Position numbers and translations under genes: made by a program | Part shown: piece by piece, positions 1 through 9,685 of the stretch | Layout of the letters: every line of letters starts with the position of its first letter | Numbering within the stretch: the stretch's first letter is position 1 | Assembly: GCA_050184585.1 (NCBI GenBank) | Contig: JBFXAF010000010.1 | Location: 62,001 to 126,000 of the forward strand | Reading direction: 5' to 3' | Length of the DNA: 64,000 bases | Source of the DNA: JBFXAF01 sp050184585 | GTDB lineage: Bacteria; Pseudomonadota; Alphaproteobacteria; Rhizobiales; Rhizobiaceae | The notes under the pieces: model-generated | Databases searched by the model: none | Seen by the model: only the letters and a program-made list of their open reading frames with translations | What the model was told of the DNA's origin: nothing

Positions 1-572
1 GTGAAGATCAGTCCTGCAGGCGCGCCGGAGTGGCGATACGCGTAGGCCATGTCGGCATTGGAGAGCGTCACCAGGTTGCCCTTGCGGTCGAACGCGCGCA
101 CCTCGACGACGCGCTCGCGCGTCTCCACGCCGTTTGCGCCTGCGTTCATCCGGAGCGCTCCGCCGATCGCGCCTGGAATGCCGTGATAGAAATGAAACCC
201 TCCGATGCCGGCCTCGTGCGCAAGCGCCGCGACCCGTTTGTCGGGGGTCGCCGCGCCGGCGCGTATGCGAATTGGCGACACCTGCTCGGCCTCTCCAAAT
301 CCCTTTGCCGAGAGTCGAACCACGAAGCCCGGAATTCCGCCTTCACGGACAAGCAGGTTGGAGCCGATGCCGACGACGATGACTGGAATCTCTTCCGGAA
401 CGGCACGCAGGAAATCGGCGAGGTCTTCCTCGTCGGCCGGCTGGAACAAGGCCTCCGCGAGACCGCCGGCGCGGAACCAGGTGATCTTCTCCATCTCGGC
501 GTTGGGCGTCACGCGGCCGCGCAGGCCAGAGAGCCTGTCGCCCAGCTTCGCGATGATTGCCCCGTCAGGCAT
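1..572 (-). CDS. murB: UDP-N-acetylenolpyruvoylglucosamine reductase MurB (partial)
   Basis: Only the first 190 residues are in the window; the 3' end lies beyond position 1. MurB is the cytoplasmic FAD enzyme that reduces UDP-GlcNAc-enolpyruvate to UDP-MurNAc with NADPH. FAD-binding signatures are visible: GIGSNLLV at residues 68-75 and GIPGAIGGALRMNAG at 131-145, with a YRHS segment at 179-182 of the kind that carries active-site Arg and Ser. The ATG (570-572) shares one base with the murC TGA (TGATG), so translation is probably coupled. It is the last visible gene of the dcw operon; ddlB and ftsQAZ would be expected further left, which is family knowledge and not seen here. Confidence 0.95.
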   Translation of the reverse strand, partial: MPDGAIIAKLGDRLSGLRGRVTPNAEMEKITWFRAGGLAEALFQPADEEDLADFLRAVPEEIPVIVVGIGSNLLVREGGIPGFVVRLSAKGFGEAEQVSPIRIRAGAATPDKRVAALAHEAGIGGFHFYHGIPGAIGGALRMNAGANGVETRERVVEVRAFDRKGNLVTLSNADMAYAYRHSGAPAGLIF

Positions 573-1978
573 CAAGACGCCGCTCCGGATAGTTGCTTGG
601 GCAGGGCGTAGGCCCATTGGGTGATGTTGCCCGCACCCAGGAAGACGACGAAATCGCCGGGCTTCGCCAGCTCGCGCACCATCGGTGCGACCTCATCCGG
701 TCCATGGATATGGCGCGCGTCGCGGTGGCCGCTGGAGCGGATGCGGCCGACAAGCGCTTCGGATGTCACGCCGTCGATCGGTTCCTCGCCGGCCGCGTAG
801 ACGGGGGCGATGGCCACGGTGTCGGCATCGTTGAAGCACGCGGAAAACTCGTCGAACAGGTCGCGGAGCCGCGTGTAGCGGTGGGGCTGCGCGAAGGCGA
901 TCACCCGGCCCTTGCATGCGTCGCGCGCGGCCCTCAGCACCGCCTTGATCTCAACCGGGTGATGACCGTAGTCGTCGAAGATCTCGACGCCGTTCCATGA
1001 TCCGGTGTGGGTGAAGCGCCGCTTCACGCCGCCAAATCCGGCGAGACCTTTCTTGATGGCCTCGGATCCAATGCCGAGTTCGCTGGCGACTGCGATCGCC
1101 GCCGCCGCGTTGGAAACGTTGTGGCGGCCGGGCATCGGGAGCGCCAAGTCGCGTATCGCCGTCTCGCCACCGCTCTTGCGCGAGCGGATCGTCACGTCGA
1201 AGCGTGACGTCGCGCCCTCCATGCGATGGTTCTCGAAGCGGACATCCGCCTGCGCATTCTCGCCATAGGTGATGACCCGACGGTCTTCGATGCGGCCCAC
1301 CAGCGCCTGGACCTCGGGATGGTCGGTGCACATCACGCCGAACCCGTAAAATGGCACGTTTTCCACGAACTGCCGGAACGCCTCGCGCACACGATCGAAG
1401 GTGCCGTAATGATCCAGGTGCTCGGGGTCGATGTTGGTGACGACGGCCACGTCCGCCGGCAGCTTGAGGAAAGTCCCGTCGCTCTCGTCGGCCTCGACCA
1501 CCATCCACTCGCCCTCGCCCATGCGCGCGTTGGTTCCATAGGCGTTGATGATGCCCCCGTTGATCACGGTCGGGTCAAGTCCGCCAGCATCGAGGAGGGC
1601 CGCGACCATGGATGTCGTGGTCGTCTTGCCGTGCGTTCCACCTATGGCGATGGCATTTCGGAAGCGCATCAGTTCCGCGAGCATCTCGGCCCGGCGAACG
1701 ACCGGAAGCAACCTCTCGCGGGCGGCTGCGAGTTCCGGATTGGATTTCTTGACCGCGGTCGAGACGACGACGACCTCGGCATCCGCGAGGTTTTCGGGTC
1801 GATGCCCTACGAAACAGGAAATGCCCTTGTCCCGAAGGCGCTGCACATTGGCGCTGTCGGCCTGGTCGGAACCCTGCACACGGTAGCCGAGATTGTGCAG
1901 CACTTCGGCGATGCCGCTCATGCCGATGCCGCCGATGCCAATGAAGTGGACGAGCCCTATGCTCTGCGGCATCTTCAT
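572..1978 (-). CDS. murC: UDP-N-acetylmuramate--L-alanine ligase MurC
   Basis: 468 residues, the usual MurC length. It adds L-Ala to UDP-MurNAc using ATP in the cytoplasm. The N-terminal Rossmann loop GIGGIGMSG is at residues 14-22, the ATP P-loop GTHGKTTTT at 114-122, and a metal/substrate EADESDG motif follows. The start at 1978 is fixed by an ATGA overlap with the murG stop codon. The same frame stays open far upstream through murG and ftsW, but that extension is not part of the gene. It overlaps murB by one base downstream. Confidence 0.97.
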   Translation of the reverse strand: MKMPQSIGLVHFIGIGGIGMSGIAEVLHNLGYRVQGSDQADSANVQRLRDKGISCFVGHRPENLADAEVVVVSTAVKKSNPELAAARERLLPVVRRAEMLAELMRFRNAIAIGGTHGKTTTTSMVAALLDAGGLDPTVINGGIINAYGTNARMGEGEWMVVEADESDGTFLKLPADVAVVTNIDPEHLDHYGTFDRVREAFRQFVENVPFYGFGVMCTDHPEVQALVGRIEDRRVITYGENAQADVRFENHRMEGATSRFDVTIRSRKSGGETAIRDLALPMPGRHNVSNAAAAIAVASELGIGSEAIKKGLAGFGGVKRRFTHTGSWNGVEIFDDYGHHPVEIKAVLRAARDACKGRVIAFAQPHRYTRLRDLFDEFSACFNDADTVAIAPVYAAGEEPIDGVTSEALVGRIRSSGHRDARHIHGPDEVAPMVRELAKPGDFVVFLGAGNITQWAYALPKQLSGAAS

Positions 1979-3099
1979 GGCCGCGCCTCTTGTCTGAAGT
2001 TGTTGACGGTTCGGCCGGAGGCAATAGCCTCTGCAAGGTCCGCGAGCAACCGAGTCGCTTCGGGCCGTCCGGTCCTGCGTGAACGTGCCGCCATCGCCGA
2101 AAGTCGCTCCGGGTCGGCCATCAGCCCGGCGATCAGTTCGGACAACCGGGCTGGGGAAAGCGTCGACTGCTGATGCAGCTCCGCGCCACCCGCGGCGGCG
2201 AGCGCCGCCGCGTTGGCCGCCTGGTCGTGGTCCAGAGCATGGGGATATGGCACGAGCAGCGCCGGCCGGCCGATCGCCGCGAGTTCGGAGACCGTCGAGG
2301 CTCCAGAACGCGAAATGACCAGATGAGCGGCGGCCATGCGCGCTGCGAGGTCGCCGAAGAAGGGTGAGACCTCCGCCGGCAAACCGAACTTGGCGTACGC
2401 GCGCCGTACCCCGGCTTCGTCTTCCGGGCGGGCCTGCTGGACGATGTTGAGCCGCCGGCGCTCGTCGTCTGGCAGCAGCGCGATGGCCGCGGGAACGGCC
2501 TCCGAAAAGAACTGCGCGCCCTGGCTGCCGCCGAACACGATCAGCCTGAACGGCTCGCCGGGTAGCGAGGGCGTGTAAGGCGTTGTCGCCGCCTCGATCA
2601 CCGCCGGACGCACCGGGTTGCCGGTGATGACGGTCTTCGCCGCATGCGCACCGCCCTCGGGCAGGAAGCCGCCCGCGATCGCCGTGACCCGACCGGCCAG
2701 CGCCTTGTTGGCGCGGCCCATGACCGCATTCTGCTCGTGGATCAGCGTCGGCACGCCGCGTCGCGTGGCGGCGTAGACGGGCGGCAGCGTCGGGTAGCCG
2801 CCGAAGCCCACGACGATCGCGGGCTTGACCGTTCGGATCAGCGCCGAGGCCGCGCGCACGCCGCGCCAGATCGTCCAGAAGGCTTTCGCCAGCGCCAGCG
2901 GATTCTTTCCCCCGATCGTCGCCGACGGAACGGTATGCAGGGCTGCGGCGGGGAACTTTCCTGCAAAGCGCCCGGCGCGGTCGTCGGTGACGAGTTCGAC
3001 GCGCCAGCCCCGCGCAGCGAGCTCGTGCGCGAGCGCTTCGGCCGGGAAGAGGTGGCCGCCGGTCCCGCCGGCGGCAAGAAATGCGGTCCGTGCGACCAT
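1975..3099 (-). CDS. murG: UDP-GlcNAc:lipid I N-acetylglucosaminyltransferase MurG
   Basis: 374 residues. MurG is a peripheral inner-membrane GT28 enzyme that transfers GlcNAc to lipid I to make lipid II. The glycine-rich GGTGGH loop is at residues 11-16, and a second glycine-rich loop (FGGSQGAQ) and the IHEQNAVMG acceptor-site segment follow in family order. The start codon directly abuts the ftsW stop codon. The stop overlaps the murC start (ATGA). Order ftsW-murG-murC is canonical for dcw clusters. Confidence 0.97.
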   Translation of the reverse strand: MVARTAFLAAGGTGGHLFPAEALAHELAARGWRVELVTDDRAGRFAGKFPAAALHTVPSATIGGKNPLALAKAFWTIWRGVRAASALIRTVKPAIVVGFGGYPTLPPVYAATRRGVPTLIHEQNAVMGRANKALAGRVTAIAGGFLPEGGAHAAKTVITGNPVRPAVIEAATTPYTPSLPGEPFRLIVFGGSQGAQFFSEAVPAAIALLPDDERRRLNIVQQARPEDEAGVRRAYAKFGLPAEVSPFFGDLAARMAAAHLVISRSGASTVSELAAIGRPALLVPYPHALDHDQAANAAALAAAGGAELHQQSTLSPARLSELIAGLMADPERLSAMAARSRRTGRPEATRLLADLAEAIASGRTVNNFRQEARP

Positions 3100-4242
3100 C
3101 TATTCCGCCGGGGCTAGCGCGGCGTAGCCAACCTGCTGACGGCTCTCGGGCCGTCTGCGCGTCAGCGCCAGCACCATGCCCATCGATATCGCGATGGCGA
3201 TGAGCGAGGAGCCGCCATAGGAGATGAAGGGCAGGGTCATGCCCTTGGCCGGCAGCATCTGCAGGTTGACGCCGATGTTGATGATCGACTGGAAGCCGAA
3301 GTTGACCACGAGGCCCGACACGGCGAAGCGGGTGAAGTCGTCGCGCTCCCTCAGCGCGAAGGCGAGGCCGCGGATGACGACGAAGGCGAAGATGGACAGG
3401 ATGATGAGGAGCAGGACGATGCCGAACTCCTCGCCCGCCACCGCGTAGACGAAGTCCGCGTGGCTGTCGGGAATGATGCGCTTGACCGTGCCCTCGCCGG
3501 GTCCGACGCCGAACCAGCCGCCGCTGATGACCGCCTCGCGGCCCATGTCCACCTGGAACGTATCGCCCTCGCCCGTCAGAAATCGGTCGATGCGGCCGGC
3601 GACGTGTGGAAAGAGCGTATAGGCCGCGAGACCGCCCGCGGCGCCGACCGCGCCCAATGCGACGATCCAGAACCAGGACATGCCCGCGACGAAGAACATG
3701 GCGCCCCATGTACCAAGCACCAGAATGGTCTGGCCGAGGTCTGGCTGCGCGATGAGCAGCGCCAGCACGACGCCGAGGAGCAGGATGGCGAAGAGGTTTC
3801 CAGGGATGTCGGGCTGGCGGTGATGCTCGGCGAACAGCCAGGCGCAGATGACGACGAAGGCGGGCTTCAGGAACTCGGAAGGCTGGATCGAAACACCGGC
3901 AAGCGACAGCCAGCGGCGGGCGCCCTTTACCTCGACCCCGACATAGAGGACCGCCACCATCATCACGAGTGCACAAGCAAGCATGATCAGTGAGAGCCGC
4001 CTCACCTGGCGCGGCTGAAGGAACGACACGGCGATCAGGGCCGCCAACGCCGGAGCCATGAAGATCATCTGGCGTGTCGCAAAGTGGAACGTATCGAGGC
4101 CGATGCGTTCCGCCACCGCCGGGCTGGCCGCGAAGGACAGCATGACGCCAAGCCCCATCAGCGTGAGGAACGCGGCGAGGAACCCGCGATCCACTGTCCA
4201 CCACCAGTTGGCGACGGGCGATCGGTCTGCGCGGCTGGCCAT
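3100..4242 (-). CDS. ftsW: Septal peptidoglycan polymerase FtsW (SEDS family)
   Basis: 380 residues with about ten hydrophobic membrane segments. FtsW polymerises lipid II glycan strands at the septum together with FtsI. Family signatures include the QPDLGQT segment and, near the C-terminus, FISYGGSSLIA, typical of SEDS proteins. The start overlaps the murD stop by one base (TGATG). The sequence favours FtsW over RodA because of its position between murD and murG and its pairing with ftsI in the same operon. Confidence 0.96.
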   Translation of the reverse strand: MASRADRSPVANWWWTVDRGFLAAFLTLMGLGVMLSFAASPAVAERIGLDTFHFATRQMIFMAPALAALIAVSFLQPRQVRRLSLIMLACALVMMVAVLYVGVEVKGARRWLSLAGVSIQPSEFLKPAFVVICAWLFAEHHRQPDIPGNLFAILLLGVVLALLIAQPDLGQTILVLGTWGAMFFVAGMSWFWIVALGAVGAAGGLAAYTLFPHVAGRIDRFLTGEGDTFQVDMGREAVISGGWFGVGPGEGTVKRIIPDSHADFVYAVAGEEFGIVLLLIILSIFAFVVIRGLAFALRERDDFTRFAVSGLVVNFGFQSIINIGVNLQMLPAKGMTLPFISYGGSSLIAIAISMGMVLALTRRRPESRQQVGYAALAPAE

Positions 4243-5639
4243 CAGTGATTCCCCATGGACTCTGTACCCTCGATAGCAAGCACAGCTTGCCTGAAGGATT
4301 CGCCGCGGACTTCGAAGTTCTTGAACTGGTCGAAGCTGGCGCAGGCGGGTGACAGCAACACCGCCACCTCTCCGGCGCCATCGCTGGCGGCATCGGCGGC
4401 GGCATGTTCGACGGCGGCGGCGAGCGTACCGGAAATCTCGTAGGGAACGGCCTCGCCGAGCGTCGCCGCGAAGGCAGGCGCGGCCTCACCGATCAGATAG
4501 GCCTTTGCTATGCGAACGAAGAAGCCTCGCAGCGGCTCGATGCCGCCTTCCTTCGGCAGCCCCCCGGCGATCCAGTAGATGCGGGGGAAGCTGGAAAGGG
4601 CGGGTGCGGCGGCGTCGGCGTTCGTTGCCTTGGAATCGTTGACGAACAGGACATGGTCCTTGCGGGCGACCTGCTCCATGCGGTGAGCGAGGCCGGGAAA
4701 GCTCTCCAGGCCGGTCTGTATCGTCTCCGGCGCGAGCCCGACCTTCAGGCAGGCAGCGACGGCCGCCAGCGCATTCTGGGCGTTGTGCCTGCCACGCAGC
4801 GAGCCAATGCCGGCCAGTGATGCGATCGGGCCGCGTCGCCCGCCCCGCACCTGCATCAGCTCGGCGCCATCGGCGAACAGACCATCAGTCAGGGGCAGAC
4901 GATTGGAGATGCGCACGACGTCCTTGCCGGCCAGCACCAGCCGGTCGGCGATCTGACTGCAGAAGGCGTCGTCGACCCCGATGATGGCCGTCTCGCTGCC
5001 AGCGGCGAGACGTTCCTTGATCGCAGCATATCGCTGCATCGTGCCATGCCGGTCGAGGTGATCCGGCGTGAGGTTCAGCAAGACGCCCGCCGTCGGATTG
5101 ATCGAGGGCGCGAGTTCGATCTGATATGACGAGCACTCGACGACGTAGTGGCGCGACGGTACAGGCGGGTCGAGCGTCATCACCGCGCGCCCGATGTTTC
5201 CGCCCATCTGGGCATCGCGGCCGGCGCTCGTCAGGATATGGGCGATGAGCGCGGTCGTCGTCGACTTTCCGTTGGTGCCGGTTATCGCGATGAATGGCGA
5301 GGATGGAGCCTGGGCGGCGCGCTCGCGCACGAAGAGTTCTATGTCGCCTATGACCTCGACCCCTGCGGCGCGCGCCAGCTCGACCGTCCAGTGTGGCTTG
5401 GGGTGGGTCAGCGGCACGCCAGGCGACAGGACGAAGGACGAAAGTCCCGCCCAATCGACGCCGCGCAGGTCCGCGACCCTGATGCCGGCCTTGCTCGCCC
5501 CCGCCACGCTGTCCGGGTTGTCATCCCATGCAATGACGTCGGCGCCGCCTTCCGAGAGCGCACGGGCGGTCGCAAGCCCGGACCCGCCGAGCCCGAACAG
5601 GGCGACGGCCTTTCCACGGAAGGTTTCGGCGCGGATCAC
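4242..5639 (-). CDS. murD: UDP-N-acetylmuramoylalanine--D-glutamate ligase MurD
   Basis: 465 residues. This ATP-dependent Mur ligase adds D-Glu to UDP-MurNAc-L-Ala. The N-terminal LFGLGGSGLA Rossmann segment is at about residues 14-23 and the ATP P-loop GTNGKSTTT at 121-129; the DHLDRHG motif of Mur ligases is also present. It lies 6 nt after mraY and overlaps ftsW by one base, so it is read as part of one dcw transcript. Confidence 0.97.
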   Translation of the reverse strand: MIRAETFRGKAVALFGLGGSGLATARALSEGGADVIAWDDNPDSVAGASKAGIRVADLRGVDWAGLSSFVLSPGVPLTHPKPHWTVELARAAGVEVIGDIELFVRERAAQAPSSPFIAITGTNGKSTTTALIAHILTSAGRDAQMGGNIGRAVMTLDPPVPSRHYVVECSSYQIELAPSINPTAGVLLNLTPDHLDRHGTMQRYAAIKERLAAGSETAIIGVDDAFCSQIADRLVLAGKDVVRISNRLPLTDGLFADGAELMQVRGGRRGPIASLAGIGSLRGRHNAQNALAAVAACLKVGLAPETIQTGLESFPGLAHRMEQVARKDHVLFVNDSKATNADAAAPALSSFPRIYWIAGGLPKEGGIEPLRGFFVRIAKAYLIGEAAPAFAATLGEAVPYEISGTLAAAVEHAAADAASDGAGEVAVLLSPACASFDQFKNFEVRGESFRQAVLAIEGTESMGNH

Positions 5640-5645
5640 GGTCTG

Positions 5646-6728
5646 TCAGCGAAGCTTGAGCGTTGACAGCCCGATCAACGCGAGGATCACGGCGATGATC
5701 CAGAAGCGGATCACGACCTGGCTCTCGGTCCAGCCGAGTTTCTCGAAGTGATGATGGATCGGCGCCATCAGGAAAACCCGCTTTCCGGTCAGTTTGAACG
5801 ACGTGACCTGGATGATGACCGACAGCGCCTCCATGACGAACAGGCCGCCGATGATGACCATGACGATTTCGTGCTTGGTGGCGACCGCGATGGTCCCGAT
5901 CAGACCGCCGAGGGCCAGCGAGCCGGTGTCGCCCATGAAGATCGCCGCCGGCGGCGCATTGAACCAAAGGAACCCGAGTCCGGCGCCGATCACCGCGCCT
6001 AGAATCACTGCGAGTTCGCCCGTGCCCGGTACGAAGTGGATCTGAAGATAGTCGGCGAAGACGCCGTTGCCCGAGAGGTAGGCGATCACGCCGAACGAGG
6101 CCGCCGCGATCATGATCGGCACGATGGCGAGGCCGTCCAGCCCGTCGGTGAGGTTCACGGCATTGCCGGCGCCGACGATCACGATGCAGGCGAAGGGGAT
6201 GAAGAACCAGCCAAGATTGACAAGGAAGTCCTTGAAGAACGGAAAGGTCAGCGAGGACGAGAACGGCGAGGTCCCGACCTGGATGATCGTATAGGCCGCG
6301 ATCGCTGCGATCACGAATTCGATGGCGAGGCGAGCCTTGCCGGAAAAGCCCAGATGCGACTGCTTGGTGACCTTGAGATAGTCGTCGTAGAAGCCGATCG
6401 CGCCGAAGCCCAGCGTGACCAGAAGCACCACCCACACATAGGGGCTCAGGATGTTCGCCCAGAGCAGGGCTGAGCCGACGATGCCAGACATGATCATCAG
6501 CCCACCCATGGTCGGTGTTCCCGCCTTCTTGAAATGGGTCTGCGGTCCGTCGGCGCGAATGGGCTGTCCCTTGCCCTGCCGCATCCTGAGTACGTCGATG
6601 ATGCGCGGCCCGAAGATGAAGACGATCAGCGCCGCGGTGATCAGCGCGCCGCCGGTCCTGAAGGTGATGTACCGAAACACGTTCAGGGCGGTGAAGTCGT
6701 CCGCCAGTTCCGTCAGCAGCATCAGCAT
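5646..6728 (-). CDS. mraY: Phospho-N-acetylmuramoyl-pentapeptide transferase MraY
   Basis: 360 residues, an integral inner-membrane enzyme with about ten transmembrane segments. It transfers phospho-MurNAc-pentapeptide to undecaprenyl phosphate to form lipid I. The catalytic GFYDDYLKV aspartates and the NAVNLTDGLDGLA loop are intact, and a C-terminal HHHFE motif of the family is present (PIHHHFEKLGW). It follows murF by 21 nt and precedes murD by 6 nt. Confidence 0.97.
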   Translation of the reverse strand: MLMLLTELADDFTALNVFRYITFRTGGALITAALIVFIFGPRIIDVLRMRQGKGQPIRADGPQTHFKKAGTPTMGGLMIMSGIVGSALLWANILSPYVWVVLLVTLGFGAIGFYDDYLKVTKQSHLGFSGKARLAIEFVIAAIAAYTIIQVGTSPFSSSLTFPFFKDFLVNLGWFFIPFACIVIVGAGNAVNLTDGLDGLAIVPIMIAAASFGVIAYLSGNGVFADYLQIHFVPGTGELAVILGAVIGAGLGFLWFNAPPAAIFMGDTGSLALGGLIGTIAVATKHEIVMVIIGGLFVMEALSVIIQVTSFKLTGKRVFLMAPIHHHFEKLGWTESQVVIRFWIIAVILALIGLSTLKLR

Positions 6729-6749
6729 GCGAAACCCCTCGCCCCGCCG

Positions 6750-8183
6750 TCAGGCGGTGGCCCTCTCCCCGGTCCGGGCCGGAAATTCCTTGACGAGCGC
6801 ATCGACCAGCTTCGAGAAGCCGACGCCCTTCGACGACTTGATCACGACCGCGTCCCCCGGCCGGATCGATTTCAGAAGCACAGGCTTCAGCGCCTCCACG
6901 TCTGCCTCGTACTCGACCGGCCGGCGCCCCTTCAGGCGCGCGAACAGCGCCTTCATCTCGGGTCCGGCCAGGAGCACCAGATCGGGCTGCGTCGCCTCGA
7001 TGGCTTCGGCCAAAGCGATATGCAGTTTCTCGGCATGGGTCCCGAGCTCCAGCATGTCGCCAAGCACCGCCACACGTCGTCCGGGCGTGCCGATGGAAGT
7101 GGCCTGCAGCAGCTCCAGCGCCGCCCTCATCGAAGCAGGATTGGCGTTGTAGCTCTCGTCGATCAGCGTCGCCTCGCCGCGATCGAGGGCAAGCACATGC
7201 CGGCGTCCCCGCCCCGCCTCCGCCTGGAGATCGGCCAACGCCAGGGAAACCTTGGCGATGTCTGCCCCCACCAGATGCGCTGCCCCGAGCACGGCGAGGG
7301 CGTTCTGCGCGACATGCCTTCCAGGCGTCCCGATCCTCGCGACGACCTCCTGGCCGCCGAGCCTGACGGAGATGGTGGAACCATCGGCGGCGAGTTTCGC
7401 CTTGGTCAGCCGGACCGTCGCCCGCGCGTTCTCGCCATAGCCCGCGACGTTGTCGACCCCCGCCGCCCGCGCGAGCTTTTCGAGAACCTTGTAACGCTGG
7501 TCGTCGCGATTGATCAGGGCATGACCGCCCGGCACGACGCCTTCGAATATCTCGGCCTTGGCTTTCGCGATTTCGTCGAGATTGCGGAAATGGCCGAGAT
7601 GGGCTGCCGCGATCAGCGTGACGATGGCCACGTGCGGCCTGACGATTTCAACCAGCGGCCGGATCTCGCCCGGGTGATTCATGCCGATCTCGAAGACACC
7701 GAAATCGGCATCCTCCGGAAGCCGCGCGAGCGAAAGCGGCACTCCCCAGTGATTGTTGAAGGACTTGTCCGATGCGTGGACCGAGCCGACCGCGGACAAG
7801 GCATGGCGCAGCGCTTCCTTTGTGCTGGTCTTGCCGGCGGAGCCGGTGACGGCGATGATCTTGGCCTTCGTGCGCTCACGGGCAGCCGCGCCCACCTTCT
7901 CCAGCGCGGCAAGCACGTCGGGCACCACGATCATCGGGACGGAAAGCCGCCCGAGCGCAGGGAGCCTCGCTTCGGCGACGACAAGCACCGACGCGCCGGC
8001 GGCAGTCGCAGCCGTGGCGAAGTCGTGGCCGTCATGCATCTCGCCCTTGATGGCGAAGAAGGCTTCGCCGGACCTGAGGCTCCGACTGTCGATCGATATG
8101 CCGGTGATGAGCTGAGGCATCGGGCCGACGGGCCGGCCGCCGGTCGCCGCCACGATCGCCTCTCCGGTCCACAGAGGGGTCAT
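6750..8183 (-). CDS. murF: UDP-MurNAc-tripeptide:D-Ala-D-Ala ligase MurF
   Basis: 477 residues. MurF adds D-Ala-D-Ala to complete the cytoplasmic pentapeptide precursor. The ATP-binding loop GSAGKTSTKE is at residues 114-123 and the C-terminal Mur ligase domain contains the YNANPASM motif. The start overlaps the murE stop by 4 nt (ATGA), indicating coupled translation. Length and motifs are normal. Confidence 0.97.
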   Translation of the reverse strand: MTPLWTGEAIVAATGGRPVGPMPQLITGISIDSRSLRSGEAFFAIKGEMHDGHDFATAATAAGASVLVVAEARLPALGRLSVPMIVVPDVLAALEKVGAAARERTKAKIIAVTGSAGKTSTKEALRHALSAVGSVHASDKSFNNHWGVPLSLARLPEDADFGVFEIGMNHPGEIRPLVEIVRPHVAIVTLIAAAHLGHFRNLDEIAKAKAEIFEGVVPGGHALINRDDQRYKVLEKLARAAGVDNVAGYGENARATVRLTKAKLAADGSTISVRLGGQEVVARIGTPGRHVAQNALAVLGAAHLVGADIAKVSLALADLQAEAGRGRRHVLALDRGEATLIDESYNANPASMRAALELLQATSIGTPGRRVAVLGDMLELGTHAEKLHIALAEAIEATQPDLVLLAGPEMKALFARLKGRRPVEYEADVEALKPVLLKSIRPGDAVVIKSSKGVGFSKLVDALVKEFPARTGERATA

Positions 8184-9631
8184 GCCGCGCGCTCCCTCAA
8201 GGCCGCACGAACCTCCTCGTGATCGGAAAAGGGCAGCGTATCCTTTCCGATCGTCTGGCCTTCCTCATGGCCCTTGCCAGCCACGACCAGCGTGTCGCCC
8301 GGCTTCAGCATCGTCACCGCATCGCGGATGGCCTGACGGCGATCGCCGATCTCGATAGCGCCCGGCGCGGCCCGGAGAATCTCGCCCCTTATGGTTGCCG
8401 GCACTTCCGAACGCGGGTTGTCGTCTGTCACCACGACGACGTCGGCGAGACGGGTGGCGATCTCGCCCATGATCGGCCGCTTGCCCTTGTCGCGGTCGCC
8501 GCCGCAGCCGAAGACGACGACGACGCGGCCCGTGGTGAAGGGCCTGACGGCGGCGAGCACATTCTCCAGCGCCTCAGGCTTGTGTGCGTAATCGACATAG
8601 ACGGGTGCGCCGCCGGGCGTCGATCCGACGAGTTCCAACCTTCCCGGCGCGCCTTTCAGCTTCTCCAACGCGCCGAGCGCGTCCGTCGCTGAAGCGCCAG
8701 TCGCGATGGCGAGTCCCGCGGCGACCAGTGCGTTGGCGATCTGAAAGTCGCCGGCGAGCGGCATGTCGATCTCGTGAATGTGGCCCTCGGCGATGATCTC
8801 GGCGCGCTGTCGGTAGCGCTCGTGCTCCACGCGCTTGAGAGTGAGCAGAGAGCCGACGCGACCGACCGTCAGAACCTCCATGCCGGCGTTACGTGCTGCC
8901 TCGGCGGCCTTTCCCGACCATGCGTCGTCGGCATAGATGACGGCCGGTGCGCCCTTCGGCAGCAGAGTGTCGAAGAGGCGCATCTTCGCCGCGAGGTAGT
9001 CCTCGACGGTCCGGTGATAGTCCATGTGGTCGCGGCCGAGATTGGTGAAGGCGCCGGCTGCAAGCCGCACGCCGTCTAGCCGCCGCTGGTCGAGCCCGTG
9101 GCTGGACGCTTCCATCGAGGCATGCGTGACGCCTTCGTCTGCGAGGTCACGCAGCAGGCGGTGCAGCGACACCGGATCAGGTGTCGTCAACGTCCCGTAT
9201 TCGTTGCGCCCGGGCGACACCACACCGGTCGTTCCGATGCTCGCCGAGGCCTTGCCGGTTCGCTCCCAGATCTGGCGCACGAAGGACGCGACGGACGTCT
9301 TTCCGCTGGTGCCGGTGACCGCCACCATCGTTTCCGGTTGTCTGCCGAAGAAGTGTGCCGCCGACAGAGCCAGCGCCCGACGGGGATCGTCGACCTCCAG
9401 CACCGGAGCGCCGTCCACGACCTTGAGCGCGCCGCGACCCGCGACGACCGCGACCGCGCCCTTGCGCATCGCGTCGTCCGCGAAAGTCGATCCGTCAGCC
9501 TTCGAGCCGGCCGCCGCGAAGAACATGTCTCCCGGCTGGAGCGTTCGCGAATCCGACGACAGCCCGGTCACGGCAACGCCGCCGAGTGCCCCGTCCACGG
9601 GCAGGATGCCGGCGAATTCCTCGAGTTTCAT
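8180..9631 (-). CDS. murE: UDP-MurNAc-L-Ala-D-Glu:meso-DAP ligase MurE
   Basis: 483 residues. MurE adds the third stem-peptide residue. The ATP loop GTSGKTS is at residues 107-113. The DDNPR motif in the C-terminal third is the signature of enzymes specific for meso-diaminopimelate rather than lysine, as expected in a Gram-negative. A 54-nt gap separates it from ftsI, one of the two larger gaps in this otherwise nearly seamless cluster. It overlaps murF by 4 nt. Confidence 0.97.
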   Translation of the reverse strand: MKLEEFAGILPVDGALGGVAVTGLSSDSRTLQPGDMFFAAAGSKADGSTFADDAMRKGAVAVVAGRGALKVVDGAPVLEVDDPRRALALSAAHFFGRQPETMVAVTGTSGKTSVASFVRQIWERTGKASASIGTTGVVSPGRNEYGTLTTPDPVSLHRLLRDLADEGVTHASMEASSHGLDQRRLDGVRLAAGAFTNLGRDHMDYHRTVEDYLAAKMRLFDTLLPKGAPAVIYADDAWSGKAAEAARNAGMEVLTVGRVGSLLTLKRVEHERYRQRAEIIAEGHIHEIDMPLAGDFQIANALVAAGLAIATGASATDALGALEKLKGAPGRLELVGSTPGGAPVYVDYAHKPEALENVLAAVRPFTTGRVVVVFGCGGDRDKGKRPIMGEIATRLADVVVVTDDNPRSEVPATIRGEILRAAPGAIEIGDRRQAIRDAVTMLKPGDTLVVAGKGHEEGQTIGKDTLPFSDHEEVRAALRERAA

Positions 9632-9685
9632 TCCGCTCCAGTCGTCGCAAGGGTCGGCTACGGGCGCGAGCCGGGACCCGAAGAA

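Noticed and set aside
1979..4489. In-frame extension of murC to an apparent 1305-residue protein
   Set aside because: The extra part reads through murG, ftsW and the end of murD in a wrong frame; composition (Arg/Pro/Gly-rich) is that of a shadow and murC starts at 1978 by its ATGA overlap.
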